Notes: generated from the letters alone by a model not told the origin. A DNA stretch of 64,000 nt from Pseudomonas sp. B6002 (GCF_013385985.1 NZ_JACAOY010000004.1:281580-345579); one strand, 5' to 3'; positions 1-9,980 are shown, counted from the stretch's first letter. Made by a program: numbers and translations.

Positions 1-515
1 AGGTGGAGGGCGGGCTGGTGCAGGTGCTCGATATCGAAAAAGTTATCCATGGCATCGCACCGGCACCGATTGAAGCAGCGCCCACCGACCTGACCATGGA
101 AGAGGCTGAAGTGCTGGGCAATGCGCGGATCCTGGTGGTGGACGACAGCCAGGTCGCCCTGCAGCAATCGGTGCACACCCTGCGTAACCTCGGCCTGACC
201 TGCCACACCGCCCGCAGCGCCAAGGAAGCCATTGATGTGCTGCTGGAGCTGCAAGGCACGGTGGAGCAGATCAACGTGGTGGTATCGGACATCGAGATGT
301 CTGAAATGGACGGCTATGCCCTCACCCGCACCCTGCGCGAGACCCCGGATTTCAAGGACCTCTACGTGCTGTTGCACACCTCCCTGGACAGCGCGATGAA
401 CAGCGAGAAAGCCCGCCTGGCCGGGGCCGATGCGGTGCTGACCAAATTCTCCTCGCCCGAGCTGACCAAGTGCCTGGTGGTCGCCGCCCAGACTGTGGCG
501 CAGAAGGGCCTGTAA
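1..515 (+). CDS. cheV: Chemotaxis protein CheV, C-terminal part (cut by window edge)
   Basis: The reading frame is open at the left edge, so the N-terminal CheW-like coupling domain lies mostly outside the window. The visible part begins with the end of that domain (VLDIEKVIHG), followed by a linker and a complete receiver domain. The receiver shows the acidic pair in ILVVDDSQVAL, the phospho-acceptor Asp in VVVSDIEMSEMDG, and the conserved Lys in LTKFSS. CheV couples chemoreceptors to CheA and uses phosphorylation of its receiver for adaptation; this is family knowledge. The gene stops 3 bases before the next start, so it is probably co-transcribed with the acetyltransferase. A stand-alone CheY is less likely because of the upstream coupling-domain remnant. 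Confidence 0.85.
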   Translation, partial: VEGGLVQVLDIEKVIHGIAPAPIEAAPTDLTMEEAEVLGNARILVVDDSQVALQQSVHTLRNLGLTCHTARSAKEAIDVLLELQGTVEQINVVVSDIEMSEMDGYALTRTLRETPDFKDLYVLLHTSLDSAMNSEKARLAGADAVLTKFSSPELTKCLVVAAQTVAQKGL

Positions 516-518
516 GCC

Positions 519-1001
519 TTGGCCGAATACTTCCAGCTGCTGCGCCGCGACCTCATCGGCAGCCTGCCGGCACCGCAGTGGCCGGCAGGTACACAGCTGG
601 ACCACTACCGCGAGGAACTGGCCCCGGCAATTCATGCCGTGTTGAGCATGACCCAGGCGCAAGGCGGTGGTCGTGTGGCCAGCCTGGAAGAATGGCGCCA
701 GCAATTCACCACCGATGCCGAGTTCGACCCCAGCCTGTGCCTGGTGGCCAGCAACCGTGACGGTATCCTTGGCGTGGCCCAGTGCTGGACCAGCGCCTTT
801 ATCAAGAACTTGTCCGTACACCCCTGCGCCCAAGGCCAGGGGCTGGGTCGCGCCTTGTTGCTGCACACCTTCCAGGTGTTCAAGCACCGGGGCGAACCCT
901 ACGTGGACCTGAAGGTGCTGGAGAGCAATCTCCGTGCGCGGCAGTTGTATGAAAGCGAGGGCATGCGGTTTGTGCTGCGCGATGTCGTGCAAGAACACTG
1001 A
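519..1001 (+). CDS. GNAT-family N-acetyltransferase
   Basis: This 160-residue protein has the GNAT fold signature. The acetyl-CoA pyrophosphate loop is visible as QGQGLGRALL around residues 106-115, after a beta strand reading IKNLSVHP. The C-terminal part (LKVLESNLRARQLYESEGM) matches the usual GNAT motif B. Translation appears to start at a TTG three bases after the cheV stop; no ATG gives the full domain. The substrate cannot be read from the sequence. The tight spacing suggests co-transcription with cheV, although a role in chemotaxis is not implied by the family. Confidence 0.8.
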   Translation: MAEYFQLLRRDLIGSLPAPQWPAGTQLDHYREELAPAIHAVLSMTQAQGGGRVASLEEWRQQFTTDAEFDPSLCLVASNRDGILGVAQCWTSAFIKNLSVHPCAQGQGLGRALLLHTFQVFKHRGEPYVDLKVLESNLRARQLYESEGMRFVLRDVVQEH

Positions 1002-1109
1002 CAGGCACTGGCGCACAACTTGCTTCCAGAGAGCCTGAACGGTGGATAGAGGTAAAAACCCGCCGCCGTTCGAGAGTGCCCTCTGACCTTGCCTGGTGAC
1101 AGATCCTCA

Positions 1110-1853
1110 ATGAATACTCACTTTTCCTGCGTGGGTTGCGGCAAATGCTGCACCGACCATCACGTGCCCCTGACCCTCGACGAAGCCCGGCAGTGGGCGG
1201 CTGACGGCGGTAATGTCATTGTTCTGGTGGAAGGTTTCCTGGGCAATGGCCTGGGCCTGCCACAGGCGCAACGCGAGCATGCCGAGCGCCGTTCGGTGGT
1301 GGTGCCCAGCGGCAATACCGAGGCGTTTGTGGCAATCACCTTTGCCGCTTACAACGCCGGGCGCTGCCGGAATCTTGACGAAGACGACCGCTGCCGCATC
1401 TACGAGCGCCGGCCATTGGTGTGCCGTATCTACCCGATGGAGATCAATCCACACATTCCATTAAACCCGGCCGCCAAGGACTGCCCGCCAGAATCCTGGG
1501 AGCAAGGGCCGGCGCTAATTGTTGGCGGCGAACTGATGGACCAGGAGTTGGCGGAACTGATTCGCCGTTCACGCCAGGCCGACCGTGATGACGTGCAAAC
1601 CAAAGAGGCGGTTTGCGCCTTGCTGGGCATTCGCACTACGGCCCTCAAGGGCGACGGGTTTACCGCCTACCTGCCGGACATGAATGCCTTTGCCCAGGCG
1701 ATCGCCTTGGCCGTTGACCAGCCCGCTGTGGCCAATGAGTGGGTGTTCCATGTGTCGGGGATGGACATCGCCGAACAGTTGCTGGATGCCGGCGCTCAGA
1801 TTGCAACGGAGGTGCCGGCCAACTATGCGTTTATTTCGTTGAGGGCTGCGTAA
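1110..1853 (+). CDS. YkgJ-family cysteine-cluster (zinc/iron-chelating) protein
   Basis: A 247-residue protein whose first residues contain a CxxCxxCC cluster (CVGCGKCC), with two more cysteines in CRNLDEDDRC and one in RRPLVCRIYP. This pattern defines the YkgJ/UPF0153 putative metal-chelating domain. The start at 1110 is chosen because it places the cysteine cluster at the N-terminus, as in the family; an in-frame TTG at 1089 would add seven residues. No strong Shine-Dalgarno is visible. The biochemical function of the family is not established. It is followed by a long perfect inverted repeat that may end transcription. Confidence 0.75.
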   Translation: MNTHFSCVGCGKCCTDHHVPLTLDEARQWAADGGNVIVLVEGFLGNGLGLPQAQREHAERRSVVVPSGNTEAFVAITFAAYNAGRCRNLDEDDRCRIYERRPLVCRIYPMEINPHIPLNPAAKDCPPESWEQGPALIVGGELMDQELAELIRRSRQADRDDVQTKEAVCALLGIRTTALKGDGFTAYLPDMNAFAQAIALAVDQPAVANEWVFHVSGMDIAEQLLDAGAQIATEVPANYAFISLRAA

Positions 1854-1860
1854 GGCCGAC

Positions 1861-1940
1861 TGGCCTCATCGCGGGCAAGCCCGCTCCCACGGGGAATCGC
1901 ATTCCAAAATGTGGGAGCGGGCTTGCCCGCGATGAGGCCA
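1861..1940. repeat. REP doublet (perfect 30-bp inverted repeat)
   Basis: Arms at 1861-1890 and 1911-1940 are exact reverse complements separated by 20 bases. The core is the GGGAGCGGGCTTGCCCGCGA type of Pseudomonas REP/REPIN. It sits between the convergent YkgJ gene and aer, so the hairpin can also serve as a transcription barrier or 3'-end stabiliser. Confidence 0.9.
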
Positions 1941-1962
1941 GCACACTCAACGCAAACCCGGA

Positions 1963-3531
1963 TCAGTGTCGCTTGCCCCAGAACTCCTGCGCCAGCTGGC
2001 GCAAGTCATCGGCCAGTGTCGCCACATCGCCAGAACTGAGCTGGCTTTGCTGACCAGCGCTGACGGTGGCTTCACCGGCATTGCGAATGCCGACAATATT
2101 GCGATTGATGTCTTCGCTGACCGCGCTCTGTTCTTCCACCGCCGCCGCAATCTGCTGGCTCATGGCGGTAATTTGGGTGACACGCTGGCTGATACCGTCC
2201 AAGGCCGCCGCCGCCCGCTGCGCCTGCTGGACACTCGCCTCGACATGCTCACTGCTGTGGGCCATGGCTTGCACGGCATCGCGCGCGCCGCTTTGCAGGG
2301 TGCTGATCATGCGCTGGATTTCGTTGGTGGATTGCTGGGTGCGCTGGGCCAGGCCGCGCACTTCATCGGCAACCACGGCGAAACCTCGCCCCTGCTCACC
2401 CGCACGCGCCGCCTCGATGGCGGCGTTGAGGGCCAGCAGGTTGGTCTGTTCGGCAATCGTGCGGATCACTTCGAGCACGCCGCTGATTTCGCCGCTGTGG
2501 CTTTCCAGTTGGTGGATCACTTGCGTGGCGCGCGCCAATTCATCGGACAGGCGCAGCACCGCATCGCGGCTATCGTCGACGCGCTGATGACCTTTACGGG
2601 TTTCGCTGCCGGCCTGATCGGCGGCCTTGGAGGCTTCCAGCGCATGGTTGGCCACTTCGGCGACGCTGGCGGCCATCTGGTGGATCGCTGCCGCCACCTG
2701 GTCGGTCTGGGTCTGCTGGCCCTGGCTGCTGGCCTGGCTCGCGTCCAGATGCTCCACCAGTTGCGCCGCGTGCCCGGACAAGCGCAACGACGCATCGCCG
2801 ATGCGCCCCACCACCGCGCCCACCTGGGCTTCGAGCATCTGCAAGGCGAACTCGATCTGCCCGCACTCGTCGCTGCGCCCGGTGTAGATCGCCTGGCTCA
2901 GGGGGTTGTCTGCAATCAGCCGCGCCCGCTGATTCAACTGTGCGAGCGGGCGCAGGATCACGTTGACCCCCGCTGCCCCCACCGCACACCCCGCCACCAG
3001 GGCCAGCAGTTGCCAAGCGAGAGAATAGGTGACCAAGCCCAAGGCCCAGGTCATACCACTGGAGCCAATCACCCAAGCCGATAACTTCACCCCCATGCCG
3101 AACGCCGGCAGTTTGCGGCGTTTGCCCGCCCGCAACTGCGCATACGCGCGCTCCGCTGCCGCCACCCGGTGCGTGGCAGGTTTGGTGCGTACCGATTGGT
3201 ACTCCACCGTTTTCCCCTCGCGCGTCACCGGCGTCGCGTAGGCGCTGACCCAATAATGGTCGCCGTTCTTGCAACGGTTTTTCACCATCCCCATCCACGA
3301 GCGACCGCTCTTCAGGGTTTGCCACATGTGCGCAAACGCAGCAGGCGGCATATCCGGATGACGCAACAGGTTGTGTGGCGAACCGAGCAGTTCTTCGCGG
3401 GTATAGCCGCAAACGTCGATGAAGTCCCCGTTGGCGTAGGTAATCGCGCCTGTCAGGTCCGTGGTCGAAAGGATGTTGGCGTCAGGGGCAAAGTCCACAC
3501 CTCGACCGGTGACCGGCAGATTGATCTTCAT
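1963..3531 (-). CDS. aer: PAS-domain aerotaxis/energy-taxis receptor
   Basis: A 522-residue methyl-accepting chemotaxis-type protein with Aer architecture. An N-terminal PAS domain (about residues 10-120; [20 protein letters not shown] is the typical PAS start) is followed by a hydrophobic region at about 150-195 and a cytoplasmic signalling domain. That domain contains the conserved hairpin tip [20 protein letters not shown]. There is no periplasmic ligand domain. In the family the PAS domain binds FAD and senses redox or oxygen. The start at 3531 ([11 protein letters not shown]) matches the usual Aer length of about 521 residues; an upstream in-frame GTG at 3588 is less likely. It is transcribed alone. 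Confidence 0.88.
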   Translation of the reverse strand: MKINLPVTGRGVDFAPDANILSTTDLTGAITYANGDFIDVCGYTREELLGSPHNLLRHPDMPPAAFAHMWQTLKSGRSWMGMVKNRCKNGDHYWVSAYATPVTREGKTVEYQSVRTKPATHRVAAAERAYAQLRAGKRRKLPAFGMGVKLSAWVIGSSGMTWALGLVTYSLAWQLLALVAGCAVGAAGVNVILRPLAQLNQRARLIADNPLSQAIYTGRSDECGQIEFALQMLEAQVGAVVGRIGDASLRLSGHAAQLVEHLDASQASSQGQQTQTDQVAAAIHQMAASVAEVANHALEASKAADQAGSETRKGHQRVDDSRDAVLRLSDELARATQVIHQLESHSGEISGVLEVIRTIAEQTNLLALNAAIEAARAGEQGRGFAVVADEVRGLAQRTQQSTNEIQRMISTLQSGARDAVQAMAHSSEHVEASVQQAQRAAAALDGISQRVTQITAMSQQIAAAVEEQSAVSEDINRNIVGIRNAGEATVSAGQQSQLSSGDVATLADDLRQLAQEFWGKRH

Positions 3532-3638
3532 GGATAAGCGCGCTCGTAATTGTTGGAGGAGTCGGCAGGGCGTCGACTCTAAGCGCACCGAAAGGGCAAA
3601 GATTGATCCAGCTCATGTTCCGAGCAATTAATTAGCCA

Positions 3639-4421
3639 TCATGGATGGGCAAGCGGGGCATCGAGACGATAGGGCTGGAGGATGCGTTGGTATTCACCGC
3701 TTTGCATCAGTTGTTCAAGCGCGCGGTTGAGCTGTTCGCGCAACGCCGTATCAGGCTTGCGCAGCGCTATCGCCACGCCGTCCCCCAGCAGGTCCGCTGA
3801 AACGGCGGGGCCAAGAAAACCGAAATCCTGGCCGTCGGGGGTGTCGAGCAACGCCTCACGGATTTCTACCGTGCCTTGCAGCGTCGCGTCGATATCACCG
3901 GCGATCAGACTGCGGATCAATTCCTGATTGAGCCAGAAACTCTTGATGATGACGCCCCTGGGCGCCCATTGTGACTGGGCAAAGGCTTCACGATTGCTCC
4001 CCAGCAGCACCCCCACGCGCTTGCCCTTCAGAGAGCGTGCGGTGGGCATCAAGCAGGATGTTCTGCGGCCGACCAGTTGCGTGGTGAAGGGATACAGGCT
4101 GTCGGTGAAGCTCACCCATTGGCGCCGCTTCGGCGTAGAGGCAATGCCCATGATCGCGTCGAATTGCCGGGCTTCAAGTGCGGAAAAGTCTTCGACAAGC
4201 ATCTGGTCGACCCAGGTGCAACGCACGTTGAGTTGCGTGCACAGGGCGTTACCCAGCTCGATGTTCAGGCCAACCAATTGCCCCTGGGGGTTGCGGCTTT
4301 GAAAAGGAGGAAAGAGTGCTGCCACGCCGAAACGGATTTCATCACGGTTTTTTTCGGCACAGACAACGGCGTCAGCGCAAAGCAGCAGGGCAAACGCTAC
4401 ACAAATGCGTATCAAGGCCAC
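3639..4421 (-). CDS. Periplasmic solute-binding protein (amino-acid type, PBP2)
   Basis: 260 residues with a Sec signal peptide (hydrophobic core at residues 5-18, probable cleavage after VVCA near residue 22). The mature domain looks like the SBP_bac_3 family: RFGVAALFPPFQSRNPQGQ at the N-terminus, then GLNIELGNALC, and FDAIMGIASTPKRR. The start is a GTG at 4421 with AAAGGA upstream. No ABC permease or ATPase genes lie beside it, so it may work with a distant transporter or as an orphan sensor-like binding protein. Ligand specificity, for example a basic or polar amino acid, cannot be decided. Confidence 0.8.
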   Translation of the reverse strand: MALIRICVAFALLLCADAVVCAEKNRDEIRFGVAALFPPFQSRNPQGQLVGLNIELGNALCTQLNVRCTWVDQMLVEDFSALEARQFDAIMGIASTPKRRQWVSFTDSLYPFTTQLVGRRTSCLMPTARSLKGKRVGVLLGSNREAFAQSQWAPRGVIIKSFWLNQELIRSLIAGDIDATLQGTVEIREALLDTPDGQDFGFLGPAVSADLLGDGVAIALRKPDTALREQLNRALEQLMQSGEYQRILQPYRLDAPLAHP

Positions 4422-4585
4422 CGGAACATCCTTTCCCTAAAAGTGCTGCATCACACGCCCCGGTAAAAATTGACCGGAGCGAAGCCAATGCTGCGCAAGC
4501 TTTCAAGAAATGGATGCGGCCCTACAATCGGAAATATCGACGGACGACGTAGGCAAAAGTCGACACAGGTTGCGACCTTTTACTC

Positions 4586-4819
4586 TCAGCGTTTACCCAT
4601 CGAACGACGAGTACCTGGCGGGGCCATGCCTGGAGTCTTGGTATGACCGTTCTTCGCGCCACCTTTGTACCAAGGCTGAGTGGCATTCTTGGCCCCGGCC
4701 AGTTCACCCGGCTTGAACGGAAACTTAAACGCCGGGATCTCGGCTTTTTCAACGCGTTGAGCGTCGGCCGGATCGACGAGGTCGGCCGCTTCAACAGGGG
4801 GTTGTGTCGGGGAAGTCAT
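4586..4819 (-). CDS. Small proline/lysine-rich protein, unknown function
   Basis: 77 residues, hydrophilic, with no signal peptide or membrane segment. The C-terminal half is rich in Gly, Lys and Pro (GAKNGHTKTPGMAPPGTRRS). A GGAG Shine-Dalgarno five bases before the ATG supports translation. I recognise no domain; it resembles small unannotated proteins carried by many pseudomonads. It is monocistronic and divergent from the RND operon, leaving about 215 bases between the two genes for promoters. Confidence is limited by its size. Confidence 0.55.
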   Translation of the reverse strand: MTSPTQPPVEAADLVDPADAQRVEKAEIPAFKFPFKPGELAGAKNATQPWYKGGAKNGHTKTPGMAPPGTRRSMGKR

Positions 4820-5034
4820 GGAAGCTCCGGGGCGTGCAGAAAATGAGGCGCGGCCAGCTTGCGGGCCGCACTGGGGCGCAGTATACCTGCGCGCTTCAGA
4901 TCTTTAACCACCGCCTGTACGAATGGTCTTCAGTTTGCTGACAGCCCTGTCAGTTAGCAGTCACCGTGCTGACCGGGTTGGCGGGCTATAAAGCACCTAC
5001 ATTCTCCCAACCCTCTGCCCCGGCGCCCCACCCC

Positions 5035-6201
5035 ATGCACATTCAACGAAAAACCGCCCTTATCGTGGGTGTCCTCGTGGTATTGGCGATAGCTGCCTGG
5101 GCGTTGACCCGGCCGGCCAAGACCAAACTGGTTGCGTCCACAGCCGTGCCAGTACGGGTCGTGAAAGTGGTGGAGCAGGACTTGCCGCGTTATGTCACGG
5201 GCATCGGCTCGGTGCTGTCGCTGCACAGCGTGGTCATTCGCCCGCAAATCGATGGCATCCTCACCAAACTGCTGGTCAAGGAAGGCCAACTGGTCAAGGC
5301 CGGCGACCTGTTGGCCACCATCGACGACCGTTCGATCCGCGCCAGCCTCGACCAGGCCAAGGCGCAGTTGGGCGAGAGCCAGGCGCAGTTGCAAGTGGCG
5401 TTGGTCAACCTCAAGCGCTACAAGGAATTGAGCATCGACGATGGCGTGTCGAAGCAGACTTACGACCAGCAACAGGCTCTGGTCAACCAGTTGAAGGCCA
5501 CGGCGCAAGGCAATCAGGCCGCGATCGACTCGGCCCAGGTTCAGCTTTCGTACACGCAGATTCGTTCACCGGTTACAGGCCGTGTCGGCATTCGTACGGT
5601 GGACGAGGGCAACTTCCTGCGCATGAGCGACACCCAAGGGTTGTTCTCCGTCACCCAGATCGCCCCCATCGCCGTGGAGTTTTCCCTGCCACAGCAAATG
5701 CTGCCGACCTTGCAGGGGCTGATCGCCGCCGAGCACCCAGCCAGCGTCGATGCCTTTCTCGGTGCCGATACCGAAGGCGAACACAGCGAGCTGCTGGGCG
5801 AAGGCCGTCTGAGCCTGATCGACAACCAGATCAACAGCACCACCGGCACTATCCGCGCCAAGGCCGAGTTCCGTAACAACACGCAGAAGCTCTGGCCGGG
5901 CCAACTGGTGACGATCAAGATCCAGACCGCCCTCGACCGCAACGCCCTGGCCGTGCCGCCAACCGTGGTGCAACGAGGCCTGGACTCGCACTTCGTGTAT
6001 CGCGTCAATGGCGACAAGGTGGACATCGTGCCGGTGCAGGTGGTGTACCAGGACAGCGAACTCAATATTCTCAAGGGCATCCAGGCCGGTGACGTGCTGG
6101 TCAGTGATGGCCAGTCGCGCCTCAAGTCCGGTGCCAAGGTCGAGATTCTCAAGGAGCCACCCCAGGTGATCCAGACCGCTGACGCCAAGGTGCAGCCATG
6201 A
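5035..6201 (+). CDS. RND efflux periplasmic adaptor (membrane fusion protein)
   Basis: 388 residues. An N-terminal anchor (residues 7-25, TALIVGVLVVLAIAAWAL) is followed by the barrel/lipoyl half (SVVIRPQIDGILTKLLVKEG), a coiled-coil hairpin rich in Ala, Gln and Lys (about 95-175), the second lipoyl half (YTQIRSPVTGRVGIR) and beta-barrel/membrane-proximal domains. This is the MdtA/AcrA family that bridges an inner-membrane RND pump to an outer-membrane channel. The ATG at 5035 is preferred because it directly precedes the anchor; an in-frame upstream ATG at 4966 has no anchor-like residues. It overlaps the permease gene by four bases (ATGA), so the two are translationally coupled. Confidence 0.92.
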   Translation: MHIQRKTALIVGVLVVLAIAAWALTRPAKTKLVASTAVPVRVVKVVEQDLPRYVTGIGSVLSLHSVVIRPQIDGILTKLLVKEGQLVKAGDLLATIDDRSIRASLDQAKAQLGESQAQLQVALVNLKRYKELSIDDGVSKQTYDQQQALVNQLKATAQGNQAAIDSAQVQLSYTQIRSPVTGRVGIRTVDEGNFLRMSDTQGLFSVTQIAPIAVEFSLPQQMLPTLQGLIAAEHPASVDAFLGADTEGEHSELLGEGRLSLIDNQINSTTGTIRAKAEFRNNTQKLWPGQLVTIKIQTALDRNALAVPPTVVQRGLDSHFVYRVNGDKVDIVPVQVVYQDSELNILKGIQAGDVLVSDGQSRLKSGAKVEILKEPPQVIQTADAKVQP

Positions 6202-9200
6202 CGTCGCGGGGGTCGGTTTCCGCGTGGTGCATCGACCGCCCGGTCGCCACCTTGCTGCTGACATTTGCCCTGGTGCTGTTGGGGCTGATCGCGTTCCCCA
6301 AATTGCCTATCGCGCCGCTGCCGGAAGCCGAGTTCCCGACGATCCAGGTGACCGCCCAGCTACCCGGCGCCAGCCCCGACACCATGGCGTCTTCTGTGGC
6401 GACGCCGCTGGAAGTGCAATTCAGTGCCATTCCCGGCATGACCCAGATGACCTCCAGCAGCGCCCTGGGCTCAAGCCTGCTGACCTTACAATTCACCCTC
6501 GACAAGAGCATCGACACGGCCGCTCAAGAGGTGCAGGCCGCCATCAACACCGCGGCCGGCAAGCTGCCCAGCGACATGCCAAGCCTGCCGACCTGGCGCA
6601 AGGTCAACCCGGCAGACAGCCCGGTGCTGATCATCAGCGTCAGTTCCCATGACATGCCCGGTACCGAGTTGAGCGACCTGGTAGAAACCCTGCTGGCCCG
6701 GCAACTCAGCCAGGTCGACGGCGTCGGCCAGATCAACATCACCGGCCAGCAACGCCCGGCGATCCGCGTGCAGGCCTCGCCCGACAAGCTCGCAGCCATC
6801 GGCCTGACCCTGGCGGATGTTCGCCTGGCCATCCAGCAATCCAGCCTGAACCTGGCCAAAGGCGCGCTGTACGGCAAGAACAGCGTGTCGACCCTGGCAA
6901 CCAACGACCAGCTGTTTCACCCGGATGAATACGGCGACCTGATCATCTCCTACAAGAACGGCGCACCGGTGCAACTACGGGATGTGGCCAAGGTGGTCAA
7001 TGGCTCGGAAAATGCCTACGTCCAGGCCTGGGCGGTTGACACCCCCGGCGTCAACCTGGTGATTACCCGCCAGCCCGGCGCCAACATTGTCGAGACCGTA
7101 GAACGTATCCAGGCCGAAATGCCGCGCCTGGAAGCCATGCTGCCGGCCTCGGTCCAGGTCAGCGTGCTGATGGACCGCACCACCACCATCCGCGCCTCGC
7201 TGCACGAAGTGGAAATGACCCTGCTGATCGCCATCCTGCTGGTGGTGGGGGTCATGGCGATCTTCCTGCGCCAATGGTCGGCCACGGTCATTGTGTCCAG
7301 CGTGCTGGGCGTGTCACTGGTCGCCAGCTTTGCGCTGATGTACGTGATGGGCTTCAGCCTGAACAACCTGACCCTGGTCGCCATCGTGGTGGCCGTGGGG
7401 TTTGTGGTGGACGACGCGATCGTGGTGGTGGAGAACATCCATCGCCACCTCGAGACCGGCCTGGACAAGCGCGAGGCGGCGATCAAGGGGGCCAGCGAGA
7501 TTGGCTTCACTGTGGTGTCCATCAGCGTGTCGCTGGTGGCCGCGTTTATTCCGCTGCTGTTCATGGGCGGCGTGGTCGGCAGGCTGTTCAAGGAGTTTGC
7601 CTTGACCGCCACGTCGACCATCCTGATTTCCGTCGTGGTGTCCCTGACCCTTGCGCCGACCCTGGCGGCACTGTTCATGAAAGCGCCAAGCCATCGCCCC
7701 CACGACAAACCCGGCTTTGGCGAACGCCTGCTGGCAGGTTACGAACGGAACCTGCGCCGCGCCCTGGCCCACCAGCGCACGATGGCCGGCATTTTCCTGC
7801 TGACCCTGGGCCTGGCCGTGGTGGGTTACGTGTTTATCCCCAAAGGGTTTTTCCCGGTGCAGGACACCGGTTTCATCCTCGGAACCAGCGAAGCGGCGGC
7901 GGACGTGTCGTACCCCGACATGGTTGCCAAGCACAAGGCACTGGCCGAAATCATGAAGGCTGACCCCGCCGTGCGGGCGTTCTCACACTCTGTTGGCGTC
8001 ACCGGCAGCAACCAGACCATCGCCAACGGCCGCTTCTGGATCTCCCTCGTGGACCGGGGTGACCGGGACGTGTCCGCCAGCCAGTTCATCGACCGCATCC
8101 GTCCCAAGCTGGCCGCCGTGCCGGGGATCGTCCTGTACCTGCGCGCCGGCCAGGACATCAACCTCAGCTCGGGCCCCAGCCGCAGCCAGTACCAATATGT
8201 GCTCAAGAGCAACGACGGGGCGACGCTCAATACCTGGACCCAACGCCTGACCGAAAAGCTGCGCTCCATTCCGGCGTTCCGCGATATCTCCAACGACTTG
8301 CAGCTGGGCGGCAGCATTACCCACATCACCATCGACCGCCGCGCGGCGGCACGCTTCGGCCTGACCGCCACCGATGTCGACCAGGCGCTGTACGACGCCT
8401 TCGGGCAACGCCAGGTCAATGAGTTCCAGACCGAAATCAACCAGTATCAGGTGGTGCTGGAACTGGACACCCGCCAGCGCGGCAAGGCCGAAAGCCTGAA
8501 TTACTTCTACCTGCGCTCGCCACTGACCAATGAAATGGTGCCGCTGTCGGCGGTGGCCAGCGTCGATGCGCCCACCGTTGGCCCGTTGTCGATCAGCCAT
8601 GACGGTATGTTCCCGGCGGCCAACCTGTCGTTCAACCTGGCGCCCGGCGTGGCGCTGGGTGATGCGGTGATCCTGCTCAACCAGGCGAAAAACGAGATCG
8701 GCATGCCGACCTCGATCATCGGCAATTTCCAGGGCGCGGCCCAGGCGTTCCAGAGTTCACTGGCCAGCCAGCCGTGGCTGATCCTCGCGGCGCTGGTGGC
8801 GGTCTACATCATTTTGGGGGTGCTGTATGAGAGCTTTGTGCACCCGCTGACCATCATCTCGACCCTGCCCTCGGCCGGCCTGGGCGCGCTGATCATGTTG
8901 TGGCTGCTGGGCCAGGACTTCTCGATCATGGCGCTGATCGGCCTGGTGCTGCTGATCGGGATTGTGAAGAAGAACGGTATCCTGTTGATCGACTTTGCCC
9001 TGGAGGCGCAACGTACGCGTGGCCTGACACCTCATGATGCGATCTTCGAAGCCTGTATCACGCGGTTCCGCCCGATCATCATGACGTCCCTGGCCGCCCT
9101 GCTCGGCGCCCTGCCGCTGATGCTCGGCTATGGCGCCGGCGCCGAGTTGCGCCAGCCACTGGGTATCGCCGTGGTCGGCGGCTTGCTGGTAAGCCAGGCG

Positions 9201-9293
9201 CTGACGCTGTTCACCACACCGGTCATATACTTGTACCTTGAGAAGTTTTTCCACCGGCCCACACCTGCGCCTGCGTTGGCGACCACACACTGA
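6198..9293 (+). CDS. RND efflux permease, HAE-1/MdtB-MdtC-like
   Basis: A 1031-residue inner-membrane proton/drug antiporter. The layout is canonical: TM1 near residue 12-30, a large periplasmic loop, TM2-6, a second periplasmic loop and TM8-12. The proton-relay residues are present: two adjacent Asp in TM4 (VGFVVDDAIVVVENI) and a Lys in TM10 (IGIVKKNGILLIDFA). The sequence is closer to MdtB/MdtC/MuxB-type pumps than to metal-exporting CusA, since the TM4 and TM8 Met/Glu metal relay is not evident. Only one permease and no outer-membrane factor are encoded here, so it must borrow an outer-membrane channel. Substrates are unknown. Confidence 0.92.
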   Translation: MTSRGSVSAWCIDRPVATLLLTFALVLLGLIAFPKLPIAPLPEAEFPTIQVTAQLPGASPDTMASSVATPLEVQFSAIPGMTQMTSSSALGSSLLTLQFTLDKSIDTAAQEVQAAINTAAGKLPSDMPSLPTWRKVNPADSPVLIISVSSHDMPGTELSDLVETLLARQLSQVDGVGQINITGQQRPAIRVQASPDKLAAIGLTLADVRLAIQQSSLNLAKGALYGKNSVSTLATNDQLFHPDEYGDLIISYKNGAPVQLRDVAKVVNGSENAYVQAWAVDTPGVNLVITRQPGANIVETVERIQAEMPRLEAMLPASVQVSVLMDRTTTIRASLHEVEMTLLIAILLVVGVMAIFLRQWSATVIVSSVLGVSLVASFALMYVMGFSLNNLTLVAIVVAVGFVVDDAIVVVENIHRHLETGLDKREAAIKGASEIGFTVVSISVSLVAAFIPLLFMGGVVGRLFKEFALTATSTILISVVVSLTLAPTLAALFMKAPSHRPHDKPGFGERLLAGYERNLRRALAHQRTMAGIFLLTLGLAVVGYVFIPKGFFPVQDTGFILGTSEAAADVSYPDMVAKHKALAEIMKADPAVRAFSHSVGVTGSNQTIANGRFWISLVDRGDRDVSASQFIDRIRPKLAAVPGIVLYLRAGQDINLSSGPSRSQYQYVLKSNDGATLNTWTQRLTEKLRSIPAFRDISNDLQLGGSITHITIDRRAAARFGLTATDVDQALYDAFGQRQVNEFQTEINQYQVVLELDTRQRGKAESLNYFYLRSPLTNEMVPLSAVASVDAPTVGPLSISHDGMFPAANLSFNLAPGVALGDAVILLNQAKNEIGMPTSIIGNFQGAAQAFQSSLASQPWLILAALVAVYIILGVLYESFVHPLTIISTLPSAGLGALIMLWLLGQDFSIMALIGLVLLIGIVKKNGILLIDFALEAQRTRGLTPHDAIFEACITRFRPIIMTSLAALLGALPLMLGYGAGAELRQPLGIAVVGGLLVSQALTLFTTPVIYLYLEKFFHRPTPAPALATTH

Positions 9294-9302
9294 GGCGGTG
9301 TC

Positions 9303-9980
9303 ATGCGCGTCCTGATTATTGAAGATGAAGAAAAAACCGCGGACTACCTGCACCGCGGCCTGACCGAGCAAGGCTACACCGTCGATGTGGCCCGTGAGGG
9401 CGTCGAGGGTTTGCACCTGGCGCTGGAGAACGATTACGCCGTGATCGTGCTCGACGTGATGCTGCCGGGCCTCGATGGCTTTGGTGTGCTGCGCGCCTTG
9501 CGTGCACGCAAGCAGACGCCGGTGATCATGCTCACCGCCCGCGAGCGCGTCGAAGACCGCATTCGCGGCCTGCGTGAGGGCGCCGATGACTACCTGGGCA
9601 AACCGTTTTCGTTCCTGGAACTGGTGGCGCGCCTGCAGGCGTTGACCCGGCGCAGCGGCGGCCATGAGCCGGTGCAGGTGACCGTCGCCGACCTGTGGAT
9701 CGACCTGATCAGCCGCAAGGCCAGCCGCAACGGCCTGCGCCTGGACCTGACGGCCAAGGAGTTCTCGCTGCTCAGCGTGTTGGCGCGGCGCCAGGGTGAA
9801 ATCCTGTCCAAGACCGCCATCGCGGAAATGGTCTGGGACATCAATTTCGACAGCGACGCCAATGTGGTCGAAGTCGCGATCAAACGCCTGCGCGCCAAGC
9901 TCGACGGGCCGTTCGAGCAGAAACTGCTGCACACCATTCGCGGCATGGGTTATGTGCTGGAGAGCCGAAGTGTCGTCTAA
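9303..9980 (+). CDS. OmpR-family response regulator, CusR/CopR-like
   Basis: 225 residues: a receiver (residues 1-115) with acidic residues in IIEDEEKTADYL, the phospho-Asp in VIVLDVMLPGLDGFGVL and the Lys in YLGKPFSF, followed by a winged-helix DNA-binding domain (about 130-222) with LTAKEFSLLSVLARRQGE and a typical recognition helix. The sequence class is the heavy-metal response regulator group (CusR, CopR, CzcR). It lies nine bases after the permease and ends inside the sensor gene, so it is part of the efflux operon and presumably autoregulates it. Metal sensing is suggested by subfamily only. Confidence 0.9.
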   Translation: MRVLIIEDEEKTADYLHRGLTEQGYTVDVAREGVEGLHLALENDYAVIVLDVMLPGLDGFGVLRALRARKQTPVIMLTARERVEDRIRGLREGADDYLGKPFSFLELVARLQALTRRSGGHEPVQVTVADLWIDLISRKASRNGLRLDLTAKEFSLLSVLARRQGEILSKTAIAEMVWDINFDSDANVVEVAIKRLRAKLDGPFEQKLLHTIRGMGYVLESRSVV

